Shown: piece by piece, positions 1 through 7,050 of the stretch | Layout: the number at the start of each line of letters is the position of its first letter | Numbering within the stretch: position 1 is the first letter of the stretch | Source of the DNA: Dysosmobacter sp. Marseille-Q4140 | GTDB lineage: Bacteria > Bacillota > Clostridia > Oscillospirales > Oscillospiraceae | Assembly (NCBI GenBank): GCA_018228705.1 | Contig: CP073694.1 | Location: 124,001 to 188,000, forward strand | DNA length: 64,000 nucleotides | Reading direction: 5' to 3' | The notes under the pieces: model-generated | What the model saw: only the letters and a program-made list of their open reading frames with translations | Database searches by the model: none | What the model was told of the DNA's origin: nothing | Position numbers and translations under genes: made by a program

Positions 1-267
1 GCCGTGGCCGGCATCACCGACAAGATGGTGGGCTTCGAGCGCAGCTACGAGAACGGCCAGTACGTCTGCAAGACGAAGCTGCTGGGCCTGACCGACGTGG
101 CCAACACCGAGAAGAAGGTGCCCCTGGAGTGGATCAACGCCGCTCACAACGGCGTGGAGAAGCCCTTCATTGACTACGTCCTGCCCCTGATCCAGGGCGA
201 GCCCAAGCTGCCCAAGGAGGACTCCCTCCCCCGCTTCGCCAAGCTGAAGAAGGTCCTGGCGAAGTAA
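1..267 (+). CDS. Pyrophosphate-type 6-phosphofructokinase, C-terminal end (partial)
   Basis: The reading frame is open from base 1 to the TAA at 265-267, so only the last 88 residues are present and the true start lies upstream. The peptide carries the motif ITDKMVGFER and later DVANTEKKVPLEWIN, which match the C-terminal region of the roughly 410-residue PPi-dependent phosphofructokinases of Clostridia. These enzymes phosphorylate fructose 6-phosphate in glycolysis in the cytoplasm. Choice of PPi rather than ATP as donor is inferred from the subfamily match, because the donor-determining residues lie outside the window. A strong terminator follows directly. Confidence 0.7.
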   Translation, partial: AVAGITDKMVGFERSYENGQYVCKTKLLGLTDVANTEKKVPLEWINAAHNGVEKPFIDYVLPLIQGEPKLPKEDSLPRFAKLKKVLAK

Positions 268-280
268 GCATCCCCCGACG

Positions 281-320
281 AAAAGAGCCGAAGCGGAGTG
301 TCCGCTTCGGCTCTTTTTTT
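281..320 (+). terminator. Intrinsic terminator after the phosphofructokinase gene
   Basis: A 17-bp perfect stem (281-297 with 301-317) closes a 3-nt loop and runs into seven T residues. The reverse side has only four T residues, so it may also slow transcription arriving from the coaX side. Confidence 0.9.
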
Positions 321-471
321 ATTGTTTCCGGCGGTCAAGGAACGTACAGATGAACCCCGCGGCTACCGCCACGGCAAAGATCACGCCAAAGGAGCTCCCC
401 CCGCCGATGAAGCTGTCCAGGGCAAAGCCCGCCAGGCCCGCCGCCAGGGTCCAGAGCACCACCGCAAACAT
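319..471 (-). CDS. Small two-helix membrane protein, unknown function
   Basis: A 50-residue reading frame immediately downstream of coaX, too short for most gene finders. The translation has two hydrophobic stretches (about residues 2-17 and 29-46) separated by DSFIGGGSS and ends in the charged tail DRRKQ. The ATG at 469-471 is the first good start; a GTG 15 bases earlier in the same frame and a GAGGAAG element overlapping the coaX end are alternatives, so the start is unsure. The stop codon lies inside the terminator stem. It would be translated from the coaX transcript. No family recognised. Confidence 0.45.
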   Translation of the reverse strand: MFAVVLWTLAAGLAGFALDSFIGGGSSFGVIFAVAVAAGFICTFLDRRKQ

Positions 472-492
472 CGTTATGCCGGTCACGCTTCC

Positions 493-1263
493 TCACTTGT
501 TCTTCTGATAGATGGTCCAGAGGCCCTCCATCAGCAGGTACTTGTCGTAGACGATCTGGTTGCGGCAGTATTTCACGATCACCGGGGCGTTGCCGCCGGT
601 GGCCACCACCGTCACGAACTTCCCCGGGAACTGGTCCCGGATCCGGTCCACGATGCCGTCCAGCATGCCGGCGGTGCCGTAGACGATGCCGGCGCGCATG
701 CACTCCTCCGTGGTCTTTCCGATCAAGGCCTTGGGGTGCTGGAGGGAGATGGCGGGCAGCTGGGCCGCCCGGCGGCTCAGGGCGTCCAGGGACACGCCCA
801 CGCCCGGCAGCAGCATGCCGCCCTCGTAGTTGCGCCCCTCGGAGATGACGCCGATGGTGGTGGCGGTGCCCATGTCCACGGTGACGATGGGGGGCTGGAA
901 CTTCTCCAGAGCCGCCACGGCGTTGGCCACGATGTCGGCGCCCACCTGGCTCTGGACGGTCAGGCGAATGTTGAGCCCCGTCCGGACCCCGGGGCCCACC
1001 ACCATGGGCGGCCGCCCCAGCAGCCGAGTCAGAGCCTTTTCCATCATGAAGTTCAGCGGCGGCACCACGCTGCATAAAATCGCCCCGGTGACCTGGTGAT
1101 AATCAAAGTGGTACAGGGTGAACAGGTTCATCAGATCAATGCTGATCTGGTCGGCGGTCTTGCGGCTGTCGGTGTCCAGGGAGGCCAGGAACCGCAGTTC
1201 CCCGTCCCGGCCGAACAGGCCCACGGAGGTGGTGGAATTGCCCACGTCGATGGCAAGCAGCAT
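493..1263 (-). CDS. coaX: Type III pantothenate kinase
   Basis: A 256-residue protein that phosphorylates pantothenate, the first step of coenzyme A synthesis, in the cytoplasm. The N-terminus MLLAIDVGNSTTSVGLF is the phosphate-binding motif 1 of the ASKHA-fold CoaX family; VTVDMGTATTIGV is motif 3 and GGMLLPGVGVS lies in the substrate-binding region. Length matches the family (about 255-260). The open frame extends 250 codons further upstream, but the ATG at 1263 is preceded by a GAAAGGAGC ribosome site and begins exactly at the conserved motif. It is transcribed from its own promoter, divergently from the ogt-type gene. Confidence 0.93.
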   Translation of the reverse strand: MLLAIDVGNSTTSVGLFGRDGELRFLASLDTDSRKTADQISIDLMNLFTLYHFDYHQVTGAILCSVVPPLNFMMEKALTRLLGRPPMVVGPGVRTGLNIRLTVQSQVGADIVANAVAALEKFQPPIVTVDMGTATTIGVISEGRNYEGGMLLPGVGVSLDALSRRAAQLPAISLQHPKALIGKTTEECMRAGIVYGTAGMLDGIVDRIRDQFPGKFVTVVATGGNAPVIVKYCRNQIVYDKYLLMEGLWTIYQKNK

Positions 1264-1300
1264 GGCGCGCGCTCCTTTCTCTCGGTTCGTCGTTTTCTCT

Positions 1301-1329
1301 ATGGTATCACGTCTCGCCCTCCGGCGCAA
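1301..1329 (-). promoter_or_regulatory. Sigma-A promoter of coaX
   Basis: On the minus strand TTGCGC (1324-1329), a 17-nt spacer and TACCAT (1301-1306), the latter preceded by TGA, an extended -10. The -35 is part of the inverted repeat at 1321-1346. Confidence 0.65.
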
Positions 1330-1346
1330 GAGGTGCCTTGCGCCGG
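1321..1346. repeat. Perfect inverted repeat holding both -35 elements of divergent promoters
   Basis: Two 10-bp arms, CCGGCGCAAG and CTTGCGCCGG, flank a 6-nt centre. The left arm supplies the -35 of coaX and the right arm the -35 of the alkyltransferase gene, so a factor bound here would touch both promoters. Confidence 0.7.
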
Positions 1347-1366
1347 GAGACCCGACGGGGTATAAT
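1338..1366 (+). promoter_or_regulatory. Sigma-A promoter of the alkyltransferase gene
   Basis: TTGCGC (1338-1343), a 17-nt spacer and a consensus TATAAT (1361-1366), 29 bases before the ATG at 1396. Confidence 0.8.
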
Positions 1367-1395
1367 GGAGAAAACCGATCCAGGAGGCGGCTGCC

Positions 1396-1989
1396 ATGAC
1401 CTATGTGACCACCCTTCCCTCCCCGGTGGGAAAACTGACCCTCTCCAGCGACGGACAGGCCCTGACGGGGCTGTGGCTGGAGGGTCAGAAATACTTCTGC
1501 GCCGGACTGCCAATGGATGTAAAGGAAAAAGACCTGCCGGTATTCCACCAGGCGGAGGCGTATCTGACCGCCTATTTCTCCGGCGCTTCCCTGCCGCCGC
1601 TGCCGCCGCTGGCCCCTGCCGGGACCGATTTCCAGCGCTCGGTGTGGGCCCTGCTCACCGAGATCCCCTGGGGCCGGACCCGGACCTACGGTGAGCTGGC
1701 GGCGGAACTGCGCCGCCGGGGCCTTGGCGGCGCGCCCAGGGCGGTGGGCGCCGCCGTGGGCCGCAACCCCATCTCCATCCTGATCCCCTGTCACCGCGTG
1801 GTAGGGGCCAACGGCAGCCTCACCGGCTACGCCGGCGGCGTGGAGCGCAAGCGCTTTCTGCTGGAGCTGGAGGGGGCGGACCTGTCCGCTCTCCCGGCAA
1901 AGGGCGGCGCGGCAGGGGACGGCGGCTGGACCTACCTTCCTGCCAACCACTGCCGCAGAGGCCGCCGAAATCATTCGAAAGAAGATTGA
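1396..1989 (+). CDS. ogt: Methylated-DNA--protein-cysteine S-methyltransferase
   Basis: A suicide DNA-repair protein that moves the alkyl group from O6-alkylguanine to its own cysteine. The active-site motif is IPCHRVVGANGSLTGYAGG, with the helix-turn-helix arginine-finger region GAPRAVGAAVGRNP just before it. The ATG at 1396 follows an AGGAGG ribosome site. Length is 197 residues, but the conserved fold ends near FLLELEGADL (about residue 158); the last 40 residues (rich in G, then R, N and H) resemble nothing in the family. Another frame over the same bases (ending at 2002) reads a lysine- and isoleucine-rich peptide, so the tail may be a junction with foreign remnant DNA. Confidence 0.88.
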   Translation: MTYVTTLPSPVGKLTLSSDGQALTGLWLEGQKYFCAGLPMDVKEKDLPVFHQAEAYLTAYFSGASLPPLPPLAPAGTDFQRSVWALLTEIPWGRTRTYGELAAELRRRGLGGAPRAVGAAVGRNPISILIPCHRVVGANGSLTGYAGGVERKRFLLELEGADLSALPAKGGAAGDGGWTYLPANHCRRGRRNHSKED

Positions 1990-2005
1990 GGCGTTAAAGT
2001 AAAAA

Positions 2006-2044
2006 GTCAGGCTCCCCAAAGCCTAACAAGCACGGGAGCCTGAC
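2006..2044. repeat. Inverted repeat, possible alkyltransferase terminator or remnant end
   Basis: Arms GTCAGGCTCCC (2006-2016) and GGGAGCCTGAC (2034-2044) are perfectly complementary around a 17-nt loop. No T-run follows, so it is a weak terminator candidate. Confidence 0.5.
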
Positions 2045-2053
2045 ACGAAAGAC

Positions 2054-2087
2054 GGGGCGAGGTAGAGACCTGCCGCCTATCTCGCCC
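2054..2087. repeat. Second inverted repeat
   Basis: GGGGCGAGGTAG pairs with CTATCTCGCCCC with one G-T pair around a 10-nt loop. Together with the preceding hairpin it fills the gap between the alkyltransferase gene and the CPCC remnant. Function unknown. Confidence 0.45.
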
Positions 2088-2191
2088 CCATCTTACCACA
2101 TGGCAGGAACAAAAGCAACCACGAGGCCGTCAACAACGCCGCTGTTTCTCCGGCTCCGGAGGCCGCTCCTCCGGAGCCTCCCGGCAGATAA

Positions 2192-2428
2192 CGCTGCCCC
2201 TGCTGCGGCTGCCGCACCCTTCCCGTCCCGCCGGAGCAGGCCCTCGCCCATATCTGCCCGGCGTGCTTTTGGGAGAACGACGTGTTCACGAGCTCTGACA
2301 CGGAGCCCAGCGACTGCAACCACGGCCTGACGCTGGAGCAGGGCCGGGCCAATTACCGCGCCTTCGGCGCCTGTGAGGCCCGCCTGCTGCCCCATGTCCG
2401 GCCGCCCCGGCCGGAGGAGCTGTCCTGA
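2192..2428 (+). pseudogene. CPCC family cysteine-rich protein, 5'-truncated remnant
   Basis: Read in the frame ending at TGA 2426-2428, the sequence gives RCPCCGCRTLP, then HICPACFWENDV and later NHGLTLEQGRANY. This is the layout of the small CPCC (cysteine-rich CPCC) proteins: a CPCC knuckle, a CPxCFWE(D/N)D motif, then LxxARxNY-like. An in-frame TAA at 2189-2191 stands directly before the first conserved residue, and no ATG, GTG or TTG follows it before the CPCC motif. I therefore call it a decayed copy with its start lost; an unusual start codon is the alternative. Function of the family is unknown. Confidence 0.6.
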
Positions 2429-2435
2429 CCGGAGA

Positions 2436-2468
2436 AAAACGGGACGCCGGTTTCCGGCGTCCCGTTTT
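2436..2468. terminator. Bidirectional terminator between the CPCC remnant and spoIVA
   Basis: A perfect 15-bp stem, AAAACGGGACGCCGG with its complement, around a TTT loop. The arms end in A4 and T4, so it can serve both converging transcripts. Confidence 0.8.
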
Positions 2469-2471
2469 CCC

Positions 2472-3947
2472 TTATAAAATGATGCAGATGAGCCCGCCGC
2501 TGCCCTCGTTGATGATCCGCTCCAGCGTCTCCCGGAGCTTTTTCCGGGCGTCCTCCGGCATCCGCTTGAGCTTTGCCTGCAGGTCCTCGCTGACCAGCTC
2601 GTGGAAGCTGCGGCCGAAGATGTTGGACTGCCAGATCTTGCTGGTGTCCCCCTCGAACTCCTGGAGCAGGTAGTTGACCATGTCCTCGGACTGCTTTTCA
2701 TTGCCCACGATGGGCGCCACCGCCGTCTCGATGTCCGCACGGATCATGTGGATGCTGGGGGCGCTGGCCTTGAGACGCACGCCGTACCGGCCGCCCTGCT
2801 TCATGATCTCCGGCTCCTCCAGCGTCAGCTCATCGATGCCGGGGACCACGATGCCGTAGCCGGTCTCCCGCACGTCCTTCAATGCCCCCTCCACCTTGTC
2901 GTAGGCGGCCTTCACCGCCGCCAGCTTCGTCAGCAGGCACATGAGGTCTCCGTCGTCGGCCACGGTGAAGCCGGACTGCTCCGATAGGGTCTGGTAGAAC
3001 AGCTCCCGGGGCAGGGCCAGTACCGCCGTGGCTACGCCGGTGCCCAGGTCCATGGCGGTGACCTTGGCCTCGCTGATGTGGGCGCACTGGCCCAGGGAGG
3101 CCACCACCCCCTCCACCTCCCGGATGTGGCGCAGCTGTGCCGTGCCCTGGCGCACCGCCTCATACAGCTCCGCCTTGATGGGGTGCTGGTCCGGAAGGGC
3201 GTCCACCCAGGGGGGCAGGAACAGGTCCAGCTCCTGCATGGGGAACTCGTAGAGCACCGCCTTGAGGATGCCCGCCACGTCCTCCTCCCCCAGCTCCAGG
3301 CAGTTGACCGCCATGGCGTTGACCTGGTAGCGGGAGGCGATGTCCTTGGCGATGGCCTGGGCCCGGCTGCCCGCCGGGTCTGCGGCGTTGACCAGGACGA
3401 TGAAGGGCTTTCCCAGTTCCTGCAGCTCCCGGATCACCCGCTCCTCCGCCTCCAGGTAGTCCTCCCGGGGAATGTCGGCGATGGAGCCGTCGGTGGTGAC
3501 CACGATGCCGATGGTGGAGTGCTCGGCGATCACCTTCCGGGTGCCCACCTCCGCCGCCTCGGTCATGGGGATCTCGTGATCGTACCAGGGGGTGGTGACC
3601 ATCCGGGGGGCGTCGCCCTCGAACTGGCCCATGGCGCCCTTGACCATGTAGCCCACGCAGTCGATCAGCCGCACGGAGAAGGAGCCGCCGTCCGGCAAAA
3701 GGATCTGGGCCGCCTCCTCGGGGACGAACTTGGGCTCCGCCGTCATGACCGTGCGGCCGGAGCCGCTCTGGGGCAGCTCATCCCGGGCCCGCTCCTTGCG
3801 GTAGACGTTTTCGATGCTGGGGATCACCTGGGTCTCCATAAAGCGCTTGATGAAGGTGGATTTCCCCGTGCGCACCGGGCCCACCACACCGATATAGATA
3901 TCTCCGGCGGTGCGGGTGGCGATATTGTGATAGATACTGGCGTTCAT
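2472..3947 (-). CDS. spoIVA: Stage IV sporulation protein A, coat morphogenetic ATPase
   Basis: A 491-residue protein, almost the same length as the Bacillus subtilis one (492). SpoIVA polymerises on the outer forespore membrane by ATP hydrolysis and forms the base of the spore coat; SpoVM and SipL hold it there. The Walker A motif GPVRTGKST is at residues 23-31, a switch-like RLIDCVGYMVKG follows near residue 115, and the C-terminus GGLICIIL matches the conserved end that meets SpoVM. The frame is open for 32 codons further upstream; the ATG at 3947 is chosen because it follows AAGGACGGG and gives the canonical MNASIYHNIA start. A sigma-E-like promoter lies 33 bases upstream. Confidence 0.96.
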   Translation of the reverse strand: MNASIYHNIATRTAGDIYIGVVGPVRTGKSTFIKRFMETQVIPSIENVYRKERARDELPQSGSGRTVMTAEPKFVPEEAAQILLPDGGSFSVRLIDCVGYMVKGAMGQFEGDAPRMVTTPWYDHEIPMTEAAEVGTRKVIAEHSTIGIVVTTDGSIADIPREDYLEAEERVIRELQELGKPFIVLVNAADPAGSRAQAIAKDIASRYQVNAMAVNCLELGEEDVAGILKAVLYEFPMQELDLFLPPWVDALPDQHPIKAELYEAVRQGTAQLRHIREVEGVVASLGQCAHISEAKVTAMDLGTGVATAVLALPRELFYQTLSEQSGFTVADDGDLMCLLTKLAAVKAAYDKVEGALKDVRETGYGIVVPGIDELTLEEPEIMKQGGRYGVRLKASAPSIHMIRADIETAVAPIVGNEKQSEDMVNYLLQEFEGDTSKIWQSNIFGRSFHELVSEDLQAKLKRMPEDARKKLRETLERIINEGSGGLICIIL

Positions 3948-3985
3948 AGCATCCCGTCCTTTTTCCGCTCCATATTCATGTTCTA

Positions 3986-4014
3986 ACTCTATGTCCCGCC
4001 CCGGCAAAGTATGA
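3986..4014 (-). promoter_or_regulatory. Sigma-E-like promoter of spoIVA
   Basis: Minus strand TCATACT (4008-4014), 14-nt spacer, CATAGAGT (3986-3993). This fits the Bacillus sigma-E consensus (KMATATT, 13-15 nt, CATACAHT) at 6 of 7 and 6 of 8 positions. Mother-cell expression of spoIVA is established in other spore formers. Confidence 0.6.
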
Positions 4015-4087
4015 CGGCCCGTCTCGCTTTGGAGGTTTTGCACAAATCTGGTTGTTCTACTTCTCCGTTCTTGTCGGAATTTCCGGC

Positions 4088-4116
4088 TTTACAGGGACAA
4101 TTTAGTATGGTAAACT
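4088..4116 (+). promoter_or_regulatory. Sigma-A promoter of the amino-acid ABC transporter operon
   Basis: TTTACA (4088-4093), 17-nt spacer, TAAACT (4111-4116) with TGG just before it, an extended -10. Confidence 0.75.
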
Positions 4117-4173
4117 GCTAACGTAATGAAACGGACGGACTGCCGTCCGGGAAATTTGGAGGATTGGAACGCT

Positions 4174-5043
4174 ATGAACAAGAAATTTTGGGCCCTGCTG
4201 CTGGCTCTGGCCATGACGCTGTCCCTGGCCGCCTGCGGCGGCAACGACGCCGCGGAGGATACCGCCGCCGATGACACCCAGACCGAGGAGACCGCCGACG
4301 CCGCCGAGACCACCGAGAGCGATCTGGCCTATGTCCAGGACAAGGGCACCCTGGTGGTGGGCATCACCTACTTCGCCCCCATGGACTACAAGGCCGAGGG
4401 CAGCGACGAGTGGATCGGCTTCGACGCCGATATGGCCAAGGCCTTTGCCGAGAGCCTGGGCGTGGACGTGGAGTTCCAGGAGATCACCTGGGATTACAAG
4501 GTGGAGGAGCTGAACTCCAAGGCCATCGACTGCGTGTGGAACGGCATGACCCTGACCGACGAGGTCACGGCCGCCATGGGCACCTCCACCCCCTACTGCA
4601 CCAACTATCAGACCCTGGTCTATTCCGCTGATCGGGCCGCCGATTTCGAGGGCCTGACTTCTCTGGAGGGCCTGAACATCGCCGTGGAGTCCGGCTCCGC
4701 CGGTGAGGACGCCGCCGAGGCCCTGGGCGCCGCCACCGTGCCGGTCCAAGCCCAGGCCAACGCCCTGATGGAAGTGGCCGCCGGCACCTCCGACGCCGCC
4801 GTCATCGATGTGCTCATGGCCGCTGAGATGACCGGCGAGGGCACCAGCTACGCTGACCTCACTTACAGCCTCAACCTCAACGACGCCCAGGACCTGCCCT
4901 CTGAGGAGTACGGCGTGGGCTTCCGGCTGGGCTCCGACCTGGTGGACGCCTTCAATACCTTCTGGGCGGAGAAGATCGCCGACGGCACCGTGCTGGAGGT
5001 GGCCACCACCTACGGCCTGCAGGACGCCGCGATCCTGGAGTGA
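4174..5043 (+). CDS. Polar amino-acid ABC transporter, substrate-binding lipoprotein
   Basis: A 289-residue extracellular solute-binding protein of family 3. The N-terminus is a lipoprotein signal peptide (MNKKFWALLLALAMTLSLAACGG) with the lipobox LAAC, cleaved before Cys 20; an acidic, alanine- and threonine-rich linker follows. The binding fold begins near DKGTLVVGITYFAPM and contains WIGFDADMAKAFAESLGV, DCVWNGMTL and the hinge AVESGSAGEDAAE, all typical of glutamine, arginine or cystine receptors. ATG 4174 follows GGAGG at 4158-4162; the frame also opens 16 codons earlier but without a signal sequence. The exact ligand cannot be told from sequence. Confidence 0.9.
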   Translation: MNKKFWALLLALAMTLSLAACGGNDAAEDTAADDTQTEETADAAETTESDLAYVQDKGTLVVGITYFAPMDYKAEGSDEWIGFDADMAKAFAESLGVDVEFQEITWDYKVEELNSKAIDCVWNGMTLTDEVTAAMGTSTPYCTNYQTLVYSADRAADFEGLTSLEGLNIAVESGSAGEDAAEALGAATVPVQAQANALMEVAAGTSDAAVIDVLMAAEMTGEGTSYADLTYSLNLNDAQDLPSEEYGVGFRLGSDLVDAFNTFWAEKIADGTVLEVATTYGLQDAAILE

Positions 5044-5063
5044 CCGCTCCCTGATACGCACCC

Positions 5064-5097
5064 AAGGCAGAGCGCGCCGCAAGCGCGCTCTGCCTTT
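5064..5097 (+). terminator. Intergenic hairpin between receptor and permease genes
   Basis: A perfect 13-bp stem (AAGGCAGAGCGCG with its complement at 5084-5096) followed by only CTTTC. The short T-run suggests a partial terminator or mRNA-stabilising hairpin that lets the receptor be made in excess over the permease and ATPase. Confidence 0.6.
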
Positions 5098-5141
5098 CGG
5101 CGGCTTTTGCCCTACCATCATCACCCGGAGAGGACGATACC

Positions 5142-5894
5142 ATGATCGAATTTTTCACTTCCAGCACCTTCCAAACGGTCCTGTCGGCCCTGAACAGCGG
5201 CTTCCTCAAGACGCTGCAGCTGTTCTTCATCACCCTGATCGGCGCGCTGCCCCTGGGCCTCGTCATCAGCTTCGGCTCCATGAGCCGTTGGGCGCCGCTG
5301 GGGTCCCTGCGCCGTCCCAACATGTCTCCCCTGCTCAGGAGCCTGCTGGGGCTCCGACCCATCAGCCTGGTGTGCCGTCTGCTGGTATGGATCATCCGGG
5401 GCACGCCTCTGGTGCTCCAGATCATCGCCCTGTTCTACGTGCCGGGCATGAAGGACTGGTTCCGGTGGCCCAGCGGTGAGAGCGGACGGATGACGGCCGT
5501 GTGCGTGGCCTTCATCATCAACTACGCCTGCTACTTCTCCGAGATCTACCGGGGCGGCATTCAGGGCGTGCCCCGGGGCCAGCAGGAGGCCGGCCAGGTG
5601 CTGGGCATGACCAAGAGCCAGATCTTCCGGCACATCACCCTCTTACAAATGATCAAGCGCATCGTGCCCCCCATGTCCAACGAGGTCATCACCCTGGTCA
5701 AGGACACCTCCCTGGCCCGGGTCATCGCCTTGCAGGAGGTCATCTGGATGGGCGAGTCCTTCATGAAGGGCAACTCCAACATCGCGGGCCTTACCTGGCC
5801 CCTGTTCTTCACGGCAGTCTATTACCTGATCTTCAGCGGCATCGTCACCGTGCTCTTAGGCAAGCTGGAACAAAAGCTGGCCTTCTTTCAGTAA
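5142..5894 (+). CDS. Polar amino-acid ABC transporter, permease
   Basis: A 250-residue inner-membrane permease of the His/Glu/Gln/Arg/opine family. Hydrophobic helices are visible at about 20-45, 80-102, 121-145 and 213-240. The EAA loop that docks with the ATPase is QEAGQVLGMTKSQIFRHITL (about residues 147-166). WIIRGTPLVLQ is the family signature. An unusual arginine- and leucine-rich insert lies between helix 1 and WIIRGTP (about residues 47-80). ATG follows GGAGAGGA. It forms one operon with the receptor and the ATPase 12 bases downstream. Confidence 0.9.
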   Translation: MIEFFTSSTFQTVLSALNSGFLKTLQLFFITLIGALPLGLVISFGSMSRWAPLGSLRRPNMSPLLRSLLGLRPISLVCRLLVWIIRGTPLVLQIIALFYVPGMKDWFRWPSGESGRMTAVCVAFIINYACYFSEIYRGGIQGVPRGQQEAGQVLGMTKSQIFRHITLLQMIKRIVPPMSNEVITLVKDTSLARVIALQEVIWMGESFMKGNSNIAGLTWPLFFTAVYYLIFSGIVTVLLGKLEQKLAFFQ

Positions 5895-5906
5895 GGAGGA
5901 CCCCAC

Positions 5907-6695
5907 ATGGCAGTTTTGGAAGTACATAACATTGAAAAGCATTTCGGCGCCACCCGGGTCCTGGAGGACATCAGCTTCGATCTGGAGCAGGGCCAGGCCC
6001 TGGCCATCATCGGCTCCTCCGGCTCCGGCAAGACCACGCTGCTGCGGTGCCTGAACTTTCTGGAAAAGCCCGATGCGGGCACCATCGCGGTGAATGGCTC
6101 CGTGATCTTCGACGCCGCCGACCCCGCCACCCAGCGGGAGAGCGAGGTCCGCAAGAAGCGGCTCCACTTCGGCATGGTGTTCCAGTCCTTTAACCTCTTC
6201 CCCCAGTACACGGCGCTGAAGAACGTGACCCTGGCCAAGGAGCTCCTCAGCCAGGAGCGGCCGGACTTCAAGGAGAACAAAAGGGCCATCCTGGACGAGA
6301 TCCAGGCCGAGGGCCGAGAACTGCTTCAAAAAATGGGCCTCTCCGACCGGGCCGACCACTACCCCAGCCAGCTCTCCGGCGGCCAGCAGCAGCGGGTGGC
6401 CATCGCCCGGGCCCTGGCCCTGCACCCGGACATCCTGTGCTTCGACGAGCCCACCAGCGCCCTGGACCCGGAGCTCACCGGCGAGGTGCTGAAGGTCATC
6501 CGCTCCCTGGCGGAGCAGCGGACCACCATGATCATCGTCACCCATGAGATGGCCTTTGCCCGGGACGTGGCCGACGACGTGATCTTCATGGACGGCGGCG
6601 TCATCGTGGAGCAGGGCCCCGCCCGGGAGGTCATCGAGAACCCGAAGGAGGAGCGGACGCGGCAGTTCCTCTCCCGGTACGGGGAGAACGCCTGA
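5907..6695 (+). CDS. Polar amino-acid ABC transporter, ATP-binding protein
   Basis: A 262-residue ABC ATPase that powers uptake by the preceding permease. Walker A is GSSGSGKTT (about residues 36-44), the Q-loop lies at MVFQSFNLFPQ, the signature is LSGGQQQRVAIARAL, Walker B is ILCFDEPTSALD and the H-loop is IIVTHEM. Compared with GlnQ-type proteins it has an insertion of about 15 residues (PDFKENKRAILDEIQ) between the Q-loop and the signature. ATG follows AAGGAGG. A strong terminator ends the operon. Confidence 0.93.
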   Translation: MAVLEVHNIEKHFGATRVLEDISFDLEQGQALAIIGSSGSGKTTLLRCLNFLEKPDAGTIAVNGSVIFDAADPATQRESEVRKKRLHFGMVFQSFNLFPQYTALKNVTLAKELLSQERPDFKENKRAILDEIQAEGRELLQKMGLSDRADHYPSQLSGGQQQRVAIARALALHPDILCFDEPTSALDPELTGEVLKVIRSLAEQRTTMIIVTHEMAFARDVADDVIFMDGGVIVEQGPAREVIENPKEERTRQFLSRYGENA

Positions 6696-6718
6696 GGGCC
6701 TTATACGGACGCGGAAGG

Positions 6719-6747
6719 AGCGGGGCAAATGCCCCGCTCTTTTTTTT
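6719..6747 (+). terminator. Intrinsic terminator of the ABC transporter operon
   Basis: AGCGGGGC and GCCCCGCT pair around AAAT, then C and eight T residues. Confidence 0.92.
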
Positions 6748-6820
6748 GCAGACAGGACCGGGCTGGTTCCTCCGGCAAGGACGGTGAGCAGGTTTGTCGG
6801 AACATGAGCCCTGGCGGAGA

Positions 6821-6873
6821 GCCTTCCCCCACCGGGGGAAGGTGGCATTTGCAGAGCAAATGACGGATGAGGG
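6821..6873 (+). repeat. REP-like two-hairpin repeat, copy 1
   Basis: Begins GCCTTCCCCC, folds back with GGGGGAAGG, then GTGGC, a second stem ATTTGC/GCAAAT, and ends GACGGATGAGGG. Same order in three other intergenic copies. Confidence 0.75.
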
Positions 6874-6942
6874 AACCTCGTCTGAGATGCCCCGCAGGGC
6901 CTTCTCTCCTGACAGAAATGTTGCCGAGATCCATGGCGAATC

Positions 6943-6993
6943 GCCTTCCCCCTTGGGGGAAGGTGGACGGCCGAAGGCCGGACGGATGAGGGG
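6943..6993 (+). repeat. REP-like two-hairpin repeat, copy 2
   Basis: Same first stem (CTTCCCCC/GGGGGAAG) and same end CGGATGAGGGG as copy 1, but the second stem is ACGGCCGAAGGCCGG, a different sequence that still pairs with itself. Confidence 0.75.
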
Positions 6994-7050
6994 ACCAGGG
7001 ACTGGGAGGGTGTCGGCAGGCGCTGCCCTTACCCGGCGGGCCGGGCGGGG

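Noticed and set aside
335-1075. 246-codon minus frame overlapping coaX
   Set aside because: Out of frame with coaX, histidine-, arginine- and glycine-rich, no family pattern; only the last part of the region codes for the small membrane protein at 319-471.
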